A stretch of DNA of 64,000 nucleotides from Pseudocercospora fijiensis CIRAD86 (Eukaryota > Ascomycota > Dothideomycetes > Mycosphaerellales > Mycosphaerellaceae): positions 1,963,337-2,027,336 of the forward strand of contig NW_006921532.1 in NCBI RefSeq assembly GCF_000340215.1. Reading direction: 5' to 3'. Below are positions 42,318 to 54,204 of this stretch, piece by piece. The notes under the pieces were generated by a model. It was not told where the DNA came from. It ran no database searches and saw only the letters and a program-made list of their open reading frames with translations. The position numbers were made by a program, and so were the translations under genes. The first letter of the stretch is position 1. Each line of letters starts with the position of its first letter.

Positions 42318-44238
42318 TCACTCATTCCTGACGTACAGGCCAGTAGCTTTCCAATTCTCAACTTGCTTTCCCGGAGGCATCTCACCGGGGATTTGCGAAA
42401 GCGAATGACCACTACCGCTCCTTTCACTCGGAGTCTTGCCTTCGATGACTTCGGCACTCCCAGCAATCTGGTCATCACCAGCATGCATTAGGTGCTCTAA
42501 GTTCACCTTAGGTCCTTTGAACCACTTCCTAGCCGACACAACCCACCAAATCATCACAAGAAACTGTCAAATGTTAGTTGACGCTGGGCACTATAGATCA
42601 TCCTTGTGTAGGAACTTACCATAGTACCTCCATAGACGACGGCAGTCCAATTCATGCCGTCCAGCGTCAAGTCGCTACCAGTAGTGGATGGCAAGCATAG
42701 GATTGGAACCATGAGCGCCACGAAACCTGACGCAATCGTTCCAATAGGAATCGAAAATCGACCAAGATTCCACGGACCACGCCTGAAACGATTACCCACG
42801 AAGAAGACACGGATGAAGATCGGTGTTGTGAATGCCACGAAAGCGGCACAAGCTCCAATCGAGAAGATCGCTCCAATTGCGATTGAGCCTCCAAAGATGA
42901 GACAAAGCAAGGCGCAGCCGATAGCACAATTTATCCACACCGCATTGACTGGGGTCCGGGTTGTCTTGTTCACCTTCTTCCAAATGTTACTGAAGGGGAA
43001 GCAGTCGTCTCGAGCATATGCGAAAGTGACTCTTGAAGCTGCAATCATGCAGCCTTGTCCCATCGCAAATCCGGCAATGATGGTGAGACTGAGCACAGCC
43101 AACACGGCTTTCTGTGGCAAGACCTGGATGAGGTATGCTGCAAATGGCTGTCCAAGGTCGGAGTCCAGCACGTCGGGAATGCTAACAACCGTGTATGCAA
43201 CCACGAGTTGCAGAAACCACCCTGCTGTACCACCGACAGCGGAAGTCAAAAAGATGGCGCGCGGAGAAGCAATGTTGGCATTTGAACATTCCTCTGCCAG
43301 ATGGAAAGGCGAGTCGTACCCAGACATTGTCCAGATGACTCCAGTGAAACTCATAAGAACAGCGACACCGGCTGGATAGTCGGTCCCCGCGTATATATCT
43401 CCCCAAACCTCGCTGCTCGGCGTGAACTTGGGAAGGCCCTGGTCTTCACGATTGGTTGCGGCTGGAATGAGGATAATGACTACCAGAAGGGCAATGATGT
43501 TGAAAGTCGAGCCAGCACTATTGATCCTCGCGATCCACTTGGTTGATGCGCTTGCCATGCATGAGTGTATGAGCATCAAGAATACCGTCAACAGGAAAGT
43601 CTGATAGTTGGTCGGCGAGTAGTTGGGGTTCTGAATACTCGCTGCAGCGAGGATCATAGCCGCAGTTCCATAGTCAACACTAGGTGCTCCAGTAACCTGT
43701 CCAACCCAATTGCTCCAGCCTGTGATCCAAGCAGCGAGAGGTCCCCAACCTGGCGGTGCTAGCACGGCGGCAGCGTAGTAAAGTCCTCCTAACTCGAAGG
43801 TCAGCAAATGTCTCAGACATTGGGGTATCCTCAAGTTATTTCGTTCCTACCGGACGTCGGCATGCTCGAACAAAGCTCAGCCATCGAAGCGGCAACACTC
43901 TGAATCCCGACCATTGCCACCAGCCAACCCCAAGTCATACCAGCTGTGCCTGCGTAGCCCATGCCATAGTAAAGTGTTGACGCGAAAGACGGTAGTAGGC
44001 CCAGCACGGCGAAAGAGACGCAGAAGGTCGTCCATAAGCTAAACTCGCGCTTGAATTCGGGCTTGTAACCAAGCGCCGCGAGGACTTCTTCATCTGGTGT
44101 CCATTCTTGGCCGGAGTCGTTGATAGGGATGTCACCGCCTTTCAAAACGGACGTTACTGGCTCTTCTGCCACACTTCGTTTTCGGTGGGTCGTGATGGAC
44201 GGTCCGCTAGCATTGCGCCTCTCGGAAATGGTCGCCAT
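42318..44238 (-). CDS. Amino-acid/GABA/choline-type permease (APC family)
   Basis: Three exons on the minus strand: 44238-43851, 43788-42620 and 42563-42318, with introns 43789-43850 (62 bp, GTAGGA...TTAG) and 42564-42619 (56 bp, GTAAGT...ACAG); 600 residues. The start at 44238 (MATISERR) is chosen over an ATG 38 codons upstream. A cytosolic N-terminus with the fungal motif ALGYKPEFKREFSLWTTF is followed by about twelve membrane segments (LYYAAAVLAPPGWGPLAAWITGW, MSFTGVIWTMSGYDSPFHLAEE, FFVGNRFRRGPWNLG). That pattern is typical of the GABA/choline/amino-acid permease branch (Uga4/Hnm1-like) of plasma-membrane importers. The substrate cannot be told from sequence. Splicing rebuilds TSGGLYY across intron 1, a conserved spot. 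The C-terminus is long and hydrophilic. Confidence 0.9.
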
Positions 44239-45279
44239 TGTGTATAATGTGACATTCGCCAGGGAATCACGTGTTGCGCAAGATGTTGTGGGGGTTGTGT
44301 CTATAGTAGAATGTGATAATGTCTGCTTGTGGCGCCGTTGGGATGAAAGCAAGGCTTGAGTGACGTTGACTGCGTTGTTCAGAAGAAGGAAGTGCTGTTG
44401 ATAATTGGCGGCTCGCCTCCCATCTTAAGGTATCTCCTACGCATCTAGGCTAGGTGATGAGCTACGTATATAACCGCGTAGGCTTAGCGACGGGCAACCA
44501 GACAGTACACGAGCCGCGTAGGGCTCAGTACAGGCTTATAGTAGACACGCCGCACTATTCTGACAAAAGGCACTTGTTAGTCCTACCATCTATCGACCTA
44601 TCGGCAGAAGGGTGTTCCATGCGTTGCTACAAACCCATTCCTAACAGAGTCAAAATAGTGTCCTTGTTATCAGAGTGCTTATCCATATCCCAGCCGAAGG
44701 TCTAACGATTCCAAGTAAGTCGATGCGAGATAACAATCGCTCCAAATCGAGGTCGAGCAGCACGTATGTATGTATGTAGTTGGCGATGTTCGTGCGATGC
44801 GTTCCCAGGCGCGCAAGATAGGCTCGGTGGATACGTTCACCACGGTTGCTGCGACGTGCAAAGGTACTGAGAGGGGCCAGACCCAAAACGGGCCGCCTTA
44901 AAGATTAAACAGCATTGTATTGGCATGTATTGCTAAACCTTGTTTGACAAACCGCCAACTCTCACATCGCAAGTTGCGATTCCGCCAAGCACGCCTGAGG
45001 GTATCAATCTTTCCTAGCGGAATCGCTCCATCCTAAACGCTTGTGCAACATCGTAAGGAGTCATTGACCAACTCGTGCTCTGGCAGCGGGTATGACCTTG
45101 CGGTCATGCTGATGACGTTGGCACCAGTTTCAGCATCGCCAGCAGAAGGTCGTCGGTTCTCCTCATCCTAGATCTGAGAACTGCGCGCATCATCTTTGGA
45201 ATAAGCATTCGGGCAGGCGCGCTTTGTTGGAGAAGCTGCTCTGGGCGGCGGCTCATCCAGTACCTTGCTCAGTGATTCT
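44239..45279. promoter_or_regulatory. Upstream region of the permease
   Basis: About 1 kb between the permease start and the 3' end of the NTF2-like gene. The part from about 44430 to 44720 has short TAG-rich stretches (GCATCTAGGCTAGG) and may be an old repeat fragment. No supported gene. Confidence 0.4.
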
Positions 45280-46913
45280 TCAGAAGTCCAGCTCGGCTCC
45301 CGCTCCCGTTTCTTGTTGGGCGCGACGACTTCTAGCACTGGGTCTCACATCAGCATCGACTTCTGGATCCGAATCATCACCAATTCCCCAAGCTCGGCGT
45401 CCAGCGCGCGAACCCATACCATCACCTGCTGTCTTGTAGATCTTCTTCTCTTCCTGAACTGGGCTTTCGAAGCTCCAGTTGCTTGCCATATCGGATCGAG
45501 TCTCGCGTTTGCTCTGAGCCGGTTTTGCACCGGCCGGAGACTTGTCCGAAATCTCGTAGTGAGGTCCAAAATCATCTCCGCGGCGAGCATTGTTGACATT
45601 GGGCTTCGGTGGCTGTCTGACGCGCTCGTCCTTGTGCAGAGGGTCGCCGTACAGGCCAAGTCCCTTCTGGCGCTGGAGAGACTTCTCCTTGGAAGGAGCT
45701 GGGGACGAATCGTGTGCAGTCTCCCAGTGAGGCTTTGCGTCCTTCCTTGGATGGTGGACTACAGGACGCTTGGGAGGAGACTCTGGATCGTCCTGCAAAA
45801 GGTTAGTCACAGATCTCAATTGCTTTCAAGATTGGAAAGAATTACCTCATCAACACCAGCGCCCCAGTGACGTTCATAATCCGGGCGGTTCTTCTCGATG
45901 TGCTTCGGCGGGGTGTGGAAATCCTCAAAGCTGAATGTAGCATCGTGCTGGCTTGACTTGTTCTTGCCCAAGGGACGGTTTTCTTTTGGAGCGTCTTCGC
46001 CGTTGCCGAATGCGAAGTGCTCATACTTCTGACTGTACGTCTTCTTACGCTCAGGCGAACGTGGAGGCTCTTGGTCGTCCTGGTCATCGAAGAGTCGGTT
46101 GTTCTGGTGGTTTCGGCCTGCTCCTGCCTTCAAGACAGTGCCATCCATCTTGTGCGGTGATTGACTGCGCGATGGGTCTGGAGCGGTGTCTTCGCTCGTG
46201 AAGAGCTCGCCAAGGTCGCGTGGGATTGGCTTGGCCGACTTGACTGGCTCATACTTGGGTCCGTTGTAGGTGCGTCCATCTTCGTTGACGTCGCGCTCAG
46301 CGAACAAGGTCAGACTGGCGTGAGGATCGCGAGTGACAGAGACGCTGTCTCGTTTGTGGTGATCTCTGATGACAACCTCATTGGGATTGCGCACGCCTAA
46401 TGGCTCCTTCCCAGCGCTTCCTCCACCCTGAATGCCGGACTTGACGCTGGCATTGATGGAATCAATCTGAGCCTTACCGTCGCGGATTGGCCAGTTGCGT
46501 CCAGTCTTGCCGATAGCCTCCACTTGCTTCAAGAGCGTGCCTTGGTCCCAGTAGAGACGGATCTGTTGGATCTTGTCGCCCTTGTAGGTAACCACATGCG
46601 TCATTGGGAAGGTCACTTCACGCTCGTCTAACATGTTCGAGTCCATGCCTGGCAGGTACGCGCCACCACCCATGCGGAACTGGAGGGTTGTGATGGTCTC
46701 CAGACAGCAGCCATTGTCGCCTTCAATCGTATAGATGACTTTCTGTTCCTTCTGTTCGATTTGCTTGCCTTGAGCTCCTAGATGCTTGAGGACGGCGGTA
46801 GGCTCGCTGATCGTCGTAGTCGTGGTGATGTAGTTGATCGATGCATCGCTCGCTAGTACACCCGTGCTGGGCGACTGGAGGAAGTTCAGGTACAAGCCCG
46901 ACTTGTTGGACAT
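45280..46913 (-). CDS. NTF2-like fold protein with long disordered C-terminus
   Basis: Two exons, 46913-45846 and 45792-45280, with a 53-bp intron at 45793-45845 (GTAATT...TTTGCAG); 526 residues. Residues about 1-160 look like a SnoaL/NTF2-type fold: NFLQSPSTGVLASDASINYITTTTTI, LETITTLQFRMGGGAYLPG, FPMTHVVTYKGDKIQQIRLYWDQGTLLKQ and GRNWPIRDG. The remainder is hydrophilic and low complexity (Pro, Asp, Lys, Ser), with repeated short motifs of the type FAFGNGEDAPKENRP and AWGIGDDSDPEVD. I recall similar fungal proteins as uncharacterised. The NTF2-like assignment is by sequence feel, not a search. A nuclear or cytosolic location is likely since no signal peptide is seen. Confidence 0.8.
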
Positions 46914-47416
46914 GGCGCCGTTGTCTCACACCGTTCGAGTGATGCGGGTCAATTGATTGATTGCCAGGCCGAAAAAGTGATTCGGATGTGGACACTGCGG
47001 GTTTAGTGACACCAGGAGTGTTGTTGACGCGGCGAAGGCAGAAGGTGATGCACGTTCACGAAGCAGCTGCAGTAGTCGCGGCCGCGTTGTTGTTTACTCC
47101 TTGCCCAGGAGGATTTTATGCAGGGTGCCTTCCAGGGGACGGCGGGGCCAATGCGCCTGCCGACGCTTGCCTGTTCTTGCTTCGGAAGTCCTGACCACCA
47201 ACCAGACGACATCTCTATAGCAACTGTCACGCGGCCCTGTGCGGTCACAAAGCCAATAATGATGTGGCGCGTGGTCTCGAGCAAACATCATCATACATGT
47301 TGCTCACGGCAGTCGCAGTCGCGAAGTGGTCGCCGCGATCAAACGCGAAACTGCCACGGTAGCACACCCGACGTTTTCGCGAACGAAGTCAAAACGACCA
47401 TGGTACCGAATGAGCT
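46914..47416. promoter_or_regulatory. Head-to-head promoter between the NTF2-like gene and the 47417 gene
   Basis: About 500 bases with a CCAAT box at 47252-47256. It contains short opposing frames only. The two genes diverge from here. Confidence 0.45.
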
Positions 47417-48343
47417 ATGGACAGCATAAGTGAGCTGCTGACAGCGAAGTTCGATGGAGCACTCATCGGCTATCTCAGAGGAATCGACATCGCTTGCGTT
47501 TCCCGCCTATCGACCCAGCGACTCAAGCAGAACGCACTGCCCGCAATCGGACTCATCGAGTCTGTCACTGGCCCGATATTCGAAAGTCATTACACCCCCT
47601 TATACCTGGCCAACTTTCATGGAGCTGAACGCGAGCACCCCGATCTGATCATCAATCGCCTCAACGAGAGACACTCACAACGGCGACGCCACGATTTTCC
47701 GTATTGGGTAATTGGAGTAAGGGATCCGTCTGGACAAGCAGCTGCTGCGGCACAATTCTCCGTCTTCCTTCAAGGGCGACATGCCATTCCATATCTTCAG
47801 TATATCTATGTGCGTCCCCAGTCTCGTCGGAAAGACCTCAGCGAAGTTCTCCATACCATTACCCTGGCTGTTGCGATGGCAGAGGCGGCCATACATCATC
47901 CGGATGCTCCACCACAAGTACCATTCACCTTGTGCGAAACAAAACCCGCAGTTCACGGCTCAAACGCGGAGACAAAAGCTGCGGCCGCCGAACGGGTGTC
48001 GATTCACGCAAAGAGTGGCAGTCAAGCACTTATGGTACGCCGAAAAGGACACTGCAGGATCTTGACAGCCCATTGTCAGCCTGGTCTGGAGAATGGCCAG
48101 CCGCCTTTGACTTTGATTTGGGTCCTTCGCCCCAACCCTGCATCGCCTCTGACCATCGCTGATGAGAACCTCGGCAAAAGCATTATTGCTAGCTATTATC
48201 AAAATCTGCGTAACGAAGGTTTTCCTGAAGAGAACATTGCACTAGCAGAAAGCTTGGTGGAAGGCAGGCTGGAATTGGATCACGAGTTCTGTCTCATCCC
48301 ACTGGACGAAGTTGCCAAGGAAATGTACGTGGACATCGATTGA
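47417..48343 (+). CDS. Protein of unknown function, possibly GNAT-like
   Basis: A 308-residue single-exon frame. Residues about 93-150 (FPYWVIGVRDPSGQAAAAAQFSVFLQ, then YLQYIYVRPQSRRKDLSEVLH) resemble the strand-then-V-x-x-x-x-R-x-x-x-x-L arrangement of GNAT acetyltransferases, where the loop before the helix binds acetyl-CoA; the usual Q/RxxGxG/A is not clear. The C-terminal part (ENLGKSIIASYYQNLRNEGFPEENIALAESLVEG) is unassigned. No signal peptide or membrane segment. Codon use matches neighbours and the frame is long enough to be trusted as a gene. Function open. Confidence 0.7.
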   Translation: MDSISELLTAKFDGALIGYLRGIDIACVSRLSTQRLKQNALPAIGLIESVTGPIFESHYTPLYLANFHGAEREHPDLIINRLNERHSQRRRHDFPYWVIGVRDPSGQAAAAAQFSVFLQGRHAIPYLQYIYVRPQSRRKDLSEVLHTITLAVAMAEAAIHHPDAPPQVPFTLCETKPAVHGSNAETKAAAAERVSIHAKSGSQALMVRRKGHCRILTAHCQPGLENGQPPLTLIWVLRPNPASPLTIADENLGKSIIASYYQNLRNEGFPEENIALAESLVEGRLELDHEFCLIPLDEVAKEMYVDID

Positions 48344-49116
48344 GGATGCACAAGTGGATGGACGTCGCTTTGCAGGACATAGAGACCTTCCCGCTTTAAT
48401 CTGAGGGACCGCAGTCAAACCCTTCAAGCAAATGCCTCAAAGTCCGATGCATTACTGCGGCCAAGCAGCCTATCGCGACGGCTATGCAAAGTACTATGCA
48501 TCGGATCGGGGCACGAGAGCTTTCTTGTTCAGCTCCAAAGGGACGCACGCAAGGCAGGAAATCGACAAACTCCAGCTTTGGTTGCAAGGTCTTGCAGAAA
48601 TAGCTCAGCCGACATCAGCCCCGTCCATCGTCATAAAGCACTGAACTACAAGACTCCCGTTTGGTTGCGATAGCCTTGGCATGGTCAGCGAGCACTCCAC
48701 CAAGCATTGCATACAAAATCCCCAAGCTCATCGGAAGTATTCTCTGCACGAAAGACCATTTGAATTAATTAAAGGATCAGCTGAATGATGCACGACGCGC
48801 GAAAGAAATACCTCCGACGTAGATCCGCTTACGCCGCGCGACAGGCTGCAGACCGTACAACACTGGAGCTGTGCTTCTGCGTCCACTCTATGCTACAAAG
48901 GACGATTTTGCCAAGGGGTTTATAGGACTTGCAGCGACCATCTGCAACGTAGGATGCGATGCAGACCGGAAGATCAGCGCGACATTCCAATGATTCTCTC
49001 GAATTCTTGGCAAGAGCTACATCGCAATGCAACCAGTTGTTTGCAGATATAAAGACAGCACAGTCTAGCTCAAACAATGCACATCAATTTACTTTTTCTC
49101 GAGATTTAGAAACAAG
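48344..49116. other. Intergenic region before tyrosinase
   Basis: About 770 bases. A 70-codon open frame at 48432-48644 has no recognisable motif and no support. AT content rises near 48755-48800 (GAATTAATTAAAGG). Likely tyrosinase upstream region. Confidence 0.4.
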
Positions 49117-50219
49117 ATGCCCAAGCTTCCCGTGTCACTGATTGTCATTGGACTTCTTTCTTTTACGTCTGCAACGCCAATCCGTCACGACCAAGGATCA
49201 TGTTCAGAAACACTCATTCGCAAAGAATGGCGAAACCTCACCTCGACACAGAAACAAGATTATATCGGTGCCATCAAATGCCTACAAGGGAAGCCCAAAG
49301 AGGTTACACCGGACTGGCTTGCACCAGCAGCTGTAACCCGCTACGATGACTTTACGACTGCCCATATTCTTCAAACAAATACATCACATAAAGTCGGACA
49401 TCTCCTACCCTGGCATCGATACTACCTGAGCGTATACGAGAAAGCTCTGAGAGAAGAATGCAACTATGCTGGTAGCGCTAACCATATCTATCACGTCTAA
49501 ATATTCGCTGACACAATCTAGGCGCTGTTCCATTCTGGGACTGGACATTAGACGTAGCAAGCGACGACGACTTCCTCCAAAGTCCCGTCTTCGACCCAAT
49601 CGACGGCTTCGGCGGCAACGGAGTCTTCGTCCCATCCTCCAACAAATCCAAAGAAACATTCGAAATTCCAGGCCGCACAGGAGGAGGCTGCATCCAAGAC
49701 GGGCCCTTCAAAGACACGATCGTAACTCTCGGACCCACCAGCGATCTCTCCGGAAACCCGCGCTGCCTCAACCGAGACCTGAGTCCTTACTGGGCGAGAC
49801 GATATATAGGCATGAATCGAACGAAAATCACACTTGAGAAGTGCACGTTCGGCGACTTCACTTATGATGCGGAGCTTGGACCTCCTCAGATCCATTCGGG
49901 GATTCATGGAGGAGGACATTCGGGTGTAGGAGGTGTTATGAGGGATCCGTATGTGAGTCCTGCAGACCCTTTATTCTATCTCCATCATGCGAATCTGGAT
50001 CGTGTTTGGTGGTCGTGGCAGAAACGAGATTTGGAGAACAGGTTGTTAGATATTTCGGGGCCGGTGTATAGGGATGATTGGAATAATACTCAGGGTGGGA
50101 ATATCACGCTGGAGTTTCAGATGACGATGGGATATGTGGCTGGTCCGGTGACGATTAGGGATGTGATGGATGTGAGAGGAGGGAAGTTGTGTTATGATTA
50201 TGATACGATTTATGATTAG
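49117..50219 (+). CDS. Tyrosinase (type-3 copper monooxygenase), secreted
   Basis: Two exons, 49117-49471 and 49522-50219, joined over a 50-bp intron (49472-49521, GTAGCG...TCTAG); 350 residues. A signal peptide (LIVIGLLSFTSAT) points to the secretory route. CuA ligands are His83 (TAH), His91 (SHKVG) and His100 in LLPWHRYY. Splicing creates AVPFWDW, a conserved tyrosinase block. The CuB region has HSGIHGGGHSG and DPLFYLHHANLDRVWW. It would oxidise phenols to quinones, for example in melanin formation or phenolic detoxification. It is shorter than classic tyrosinases with a C-terminal lid domain. The intron start GTAGCG is not the commonest form, but the reading frame supports it. Confidence 0.9.
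49472..49521 (+). other. Intron of the tyrosinase gene (50 bp)
   Basis: GTAGCG...CTAG with a CGCTGACA branch-like sequence. Without it the frame stops at 49500; with it removed the conserved AVPFWDW is formed. Confidence 0.75.
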
Positions 50220-50384
50220 TGATATGGTGAGATACTTTATGATTATATGGAGTAGTATTATATGGAGTAGTGTGCAATGGGTCGATTAGAATTCTTGGGT
50301 ATAGCTATGAATGATCGGGGGTATCAATAATGTCGTAGAATGCAAAGCCCGCCTCATCTCGCAGGTTCAACTGGTTGCGCAGAC

Positions 50385-51666
50385 CTAGAACCTCTTTCCT
50401 TCAGTGAAGCCATTCATGAAACCTAACATGTAGTCCTTTCCTTTAATGAGGCGGACAGCGAAAGCTGGCATGCCCCAACCATTGAAGGCTGCAACGCCAG
50501 TCTTTGGTCCCACCTGTGTATTGTTAGTCGTCGTTCTCATTTGAACATGCTATCGTACTCACCGGCACAACCTGAGTCTCCGCCTCTTTGAAGGCATATT
50601 TCTTCTCTGGCGAAGTTCCGGCCTTGGCATCTTCGAGCAGATCATGGGCCATGTTAGAGCCAAGGATCGGAATGGTAGCATTCATTGCCATCACGCCTCC
50701 TTTATCAACTCCAGCCACATCACCCGCCGCATAGACTCGCGCTCCAGCTTTGTCGACTCTCAGCGTGGCAGCATTCGTGGCCACATAGCCCTTGGGGCCT
50801 CTCAGTTCCTCGGGCAGCCAGTCAGTATTCGGCGTCACTCCGTAAGCGGGAATGTAGACATCCGCTGTCATGGATTTGCCATTGTCCAGAAGGACCTCAG
50901 TCTTGCCATCAGCAGTGTCATTCTTTCCAGTAGCCTTCACGCCGTAGACGACCTTGACTCCAATCTTCTCCAGCAGCCTCTGCGCCTTTTCAGCGCGGGA
51001 CTTGTTCAAGACGGGAAGGAGTTTGTCACCGCCGGCAATGAGGGTGATCTTGGCCTTGCTGCCATACTGCGTGGCAATCTCACCAGCTGTTTCTACGCCG
51101 ACCGGGCCGCCTCCAGAAATCACAATTTCCTTCGCGGAGGCGAGCTTGGCGTTCATGTCCTTCAGGGCTTGCTCGGAAACAGTGTAGTTGCCATGGAAGC
51201 CTGTAAGTGGTGTCGGTGTCTTCACCCCAGTTGCTATCACGAGTGCATAGTAGTCCAGAGTCTCCGAGCTGCCATCGGCTTTGGTGATGGTCAATTTGCG
51301 GTCCTGTGTGTTGAGAGCAGTTGCAGATGCTTGTGTGAAGACGATCGAGTCCTGAAGGGTTGGATATTGTTTGAAGCAGTCCTTGATAGGCACGAAGCTC
51401 TTCTCAATCGTCAACTCTTTGACTGAGACAATCTGTCGAGGCGCTGCAATGTGCCACCTAGGAAGAAATGTTAGTGCTTGTCACATAAGGAAGATTTGGC
51501 TTAGACGCTGATACCAGAAATGTGTTGATGGATCGATGAGATGTAGCACATATTTCGCATCCTGGGATTGGCGAAGCTTCGGTAAAATATGCTTGCAGAT
51601 GTAGTGGGCGACTCCAAGGCCACCAAATGAGGCTCCTACCACTACAATATTTCGAGTTTCGGACAT
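50385..51666 (-). CDS. AIF/FSP1-like FAD-dependent NAD(P)H oxidoreductase
   Basis: Three exons on the minus strand: 51666-51515, 51457-50563 and 50513-50385, with introns 51458-51514 (57 bp, GTATCA...CCTAG) and 50514-50562 (49 bp, GTGAGT...CACAG); 391 residues. FAD-binding Rossmann motif VVVGASFGGLGVA lies near residue 10. The second nucleotide fold has VISGGGPVGVETAGEIA, and the FAD-closing motif is RVYAAGDVAGVDKGG. Splicing rebuilds THFWWHIAAPR, conserved in the AIFM2/FSP1 and fungal Aif families. Such enzymes pass electrons from NAD(P)H to quinones. No targeting sequence or membrane anchor is obvious. The 5' splice site GTATCA is weak; confidence in the first junction is moderate. Confidence 0.85.
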
Positions 51667-52599
51667 CGTGGGCTGCTGATTTATTGCAAAGTGTGTGCGT
51701 GGGCTTTGTTGCGAGTCGAGTGGATGATTACTTTATTAGTTGATGTCCACGTCAGATGTAGGACACGCCTGGTCAATGCTATCGATCGATCTGTTTGGGG
51801 CGGATGAAGGTGAGTTGCTGGGCGAAGAGGATGGATTCAGGTCGGTATTATGTACATTAGAAGCTTGAACAGGAGTGGTCTGACTGACAAACAAGGACGT
51901 AAGATGCTAGACAACAGTCTGCGCTGCTGCTGTGCTATGGTCACTATTGTCGTCAAGGGTGAGGGAGCCGCCGGATCCGACCTCCGAGATTTGCTGGGAT
52001 TTCTAAGGACCAGATCAGGTAAGGCGCGTGTCCACATCGAATGATCGAGACATCAACGGTCCAGGCCAGGGAGTGGGACAGCGCTATGTTCGGCGAAAAG
52101 GCTTTGCTGACAACGCAGTTGCTCGGTGAAGTCGTTTGGTTGCAAGGCACGCACATCAACTTCTGCCAATCACCAGCCGAGCGCAGCTCTTCAAGGGCCA
52201 TTTCCACGTGGGCATGTCGACACCCGAGACGGCGACATGGCTTTCTTACGTGAGCAGAGAGCGACCACCGCCCGGGTCTCTTCAACGGATTGTATCAGCA
52301 GCAGTGCCAGCAGACAATAATATATCGTGAAATCGTCTCTTCCCCAACCGCTGCGCCGACCCCTGGCGTTCGACTCTTCTGGAATGTGGATGCACGATGC
52401 GCTCCGCGGCGGCCCGGCGGTATTGGGTGTTGGGAGGATATCATCAGCTTCCTGCCCGGGGGCCAGTCGACGCGCGCTGCTCTGCTGTGGCGAGGTTGGC
52501 TTGAGCCTCGAGACTAAACCGAGCCCCAGCTACCCGCCCGAGCCCCAGCATATCCCGGTGCTAGCACTATTGTAGAATCGCCTCTGTATCAAATTACGT
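51667..52599. other. Right edge of the gene island
   Basis: Sequence of normal composition upstream of the oxidoreductase, with only short conflicting open frames, then a transition to CpA-poor transposon sequence at about 52590-52620 (marked by CCTAATATAGGC). No gene seen. Confidence 0.45.
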
Positions 52600-52754
52600 G
52601 CTCTTTCCGCCTAATATAGGCTGTTTCCATTCCTAGTTAGTATTGTTAATAGGCGCGTAGCGTATTACCTAGGAAGTCGCGCCTCGAATTCTACTATAGA
52701 CCTAAAGTTCGCATTTCTTCCCCCTTTTGTAGTAGATTGCCTAGTAACTACCGA

Positions 52755-54204
52755 AAATAGCTAAATCTCTATCCTACGACGAGTTTCTCGATAAAGTTAT
52801 CGCCGGCGGTAGTAATAGCGTAGCGGTAGTAGTAGTAGTTAAGTCGTAGGAAGAGGTAGAAATAGCGATAGAAGGCGCGCTCTTAGCGGTAGTTATTAAG
52901 TCGTAGGAAGAGGTGGAAATAGCGGTAGAAATAGCGGTAGAAGGCGCGCTCTCGGCGGTAGTTATTAAGTCGTAGGAAGAGGTAGAAATAGCGGTAGAAA
53001 TAGCGGTAGAAGGCGCGCTCTCGGCGGTAGTTATTAAGTCGTAGGAAATACGTATTCGAGGTCGCAGTCGCTTACTAAACGTGCCTCGAGAACGTATATC
53101 GCTTCCTAACTATCGATTAGTATTACTACGCCCTTAGAAGTACCCGTTCTTACTAAAGGAGCGCTCTCGTAGTCTAATGCCGCGCGAGTCGTAGTTTCCG
53201 TCTTATCGAGCCCTCGAGTCGTACGTCTATACCTTTAGAAAGGCGACTAGATACGAGTTTAAGTAGTATAAGCCGTAGAAGAACAAGAATAGTATTAAAT
53301 ATCGCTACCGCTAGGTATATAGTTACTTCGGCTTACTAGACAAGCGTACCTAGAAGGAAGTAATAAAGCGGAAGTTAACCTCGAAGAAGATAGATTATAA
53401 ATTCTACTTCTACGCTATTACTGTCGACCCGAGCTAGCCTAAAGGTTAATAGGTTATCCGGCATTCTACTAAAGAAGATTACTGCTTCTATAACTATAAG
53501 AAGGACGATATCGTCGCTCTTACTATATATAGGCGCCGCTCGAGATCCGCGGAGTTCCTTAAACAACTAGAGCGCTTATAGTAGTCTCGTATACTAACCT
53601 CGAAGATTATAGCCTACTTCCGCGGCCGTAGTATTATTCTTAAGCCGAAGGACGTACGGAATGTCGTATAGGCTCGTAATATAGACGCTCGACAATAGAT
53701 AAACTAGGCTTAGCGGATAGTTAAGTTATTAGACGAGAATAGTATATTCTACGATATTTACGAGAACCCCGAGAACGGTACTATTCGAAGTATAGTTGCG
53801 CTCTACCCTAAGTCCCTCGAGGCCTTTAAGAACACGCTATATACCCTTATTGTTAATACGACGTATTTAACTAATATCTATAACCTCGAGCTTCTAGATA
53901 TTATCGCTACTAGACCGATAAATAATACTATTAAGCTTAGTGTTAGCCTTATCCGTCCGAAGCTAGATAAACCGGACTTTGTAGAGTTGTTACGCTTACT
54001 ACGGAAGGGCCTCGAATAAGCCGGTTGTCTAATGCCCCTAGTTATTAGTACTAATCGCGAAGAGTTACTAATCTACGCTATTAAGGAGGTTATACTAGAA
54101 GCTAAGAATATCGTATATAACTAGTATCTATAGCAAGATGTATTAACTCGTATCCGTAAGGAACGGGGAGAGTTTAGACAAGTAAAGAGCGCTAACGGTA
54201 GCTA
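52755..54204 (+). pseudogene. MULE transposase, N-terminal part
   Basis: Read across RIP-type stops: KSLSYDEFLDKVIAGG, then an in-frame tandem repeat, then a region resembling the FAR1/WRKY-GCM1-type DNA-binding domain (KFYFYAITVDPSxPKG). MULE-type blocks follow: KLLDENSIFYDIYENPENGTIRS and ALYPKSLEAFKNTLYTLIVNTTYLTNIYNLELLDI (family: ...DxTYKTNxxxxPLL; first catalytic Asp now Asn). The frame runs to QVKSANGSY, where the hAT element begins. The rest of the DDE domain is beyond the window. Confidence 0.75.
52838..53047 (+). repeat. 69-bp tandem repeat, in frame within MULE transposase
   Basis: Two full 69-base units and flanking partial ones (the first unit lacks 12 bases). Each encodes VIKSxEEVEIAVEIAVEGALSAV, 23 residues, so expansion keeps the frame. 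Predicted acidic helical repeat. Confidence 0.75.

Larger units (their letters stand above)
52600..54204 (+). mobile_element. Mutator-like element, left part, interrupted by hAT copy 2
   Basis: A RIP-damaged Mutator-like DNA transposon (MULE). Its plus-strand transposase frame begins near 52755 and is cut by the hAT insertion at 54205; the right part lies outside the window. No terminal inverted repeat could be recognised near 52600, so the left limit is set by the composition change. Confidence 0.7.

Noticed and set aside
48432..48644. Small open frame of 70 codons between the GNAT-like and tyrosinase genes.
   Set aside because: No motif, no splice support, and codon pattern gives no reason to prefer it over chance.
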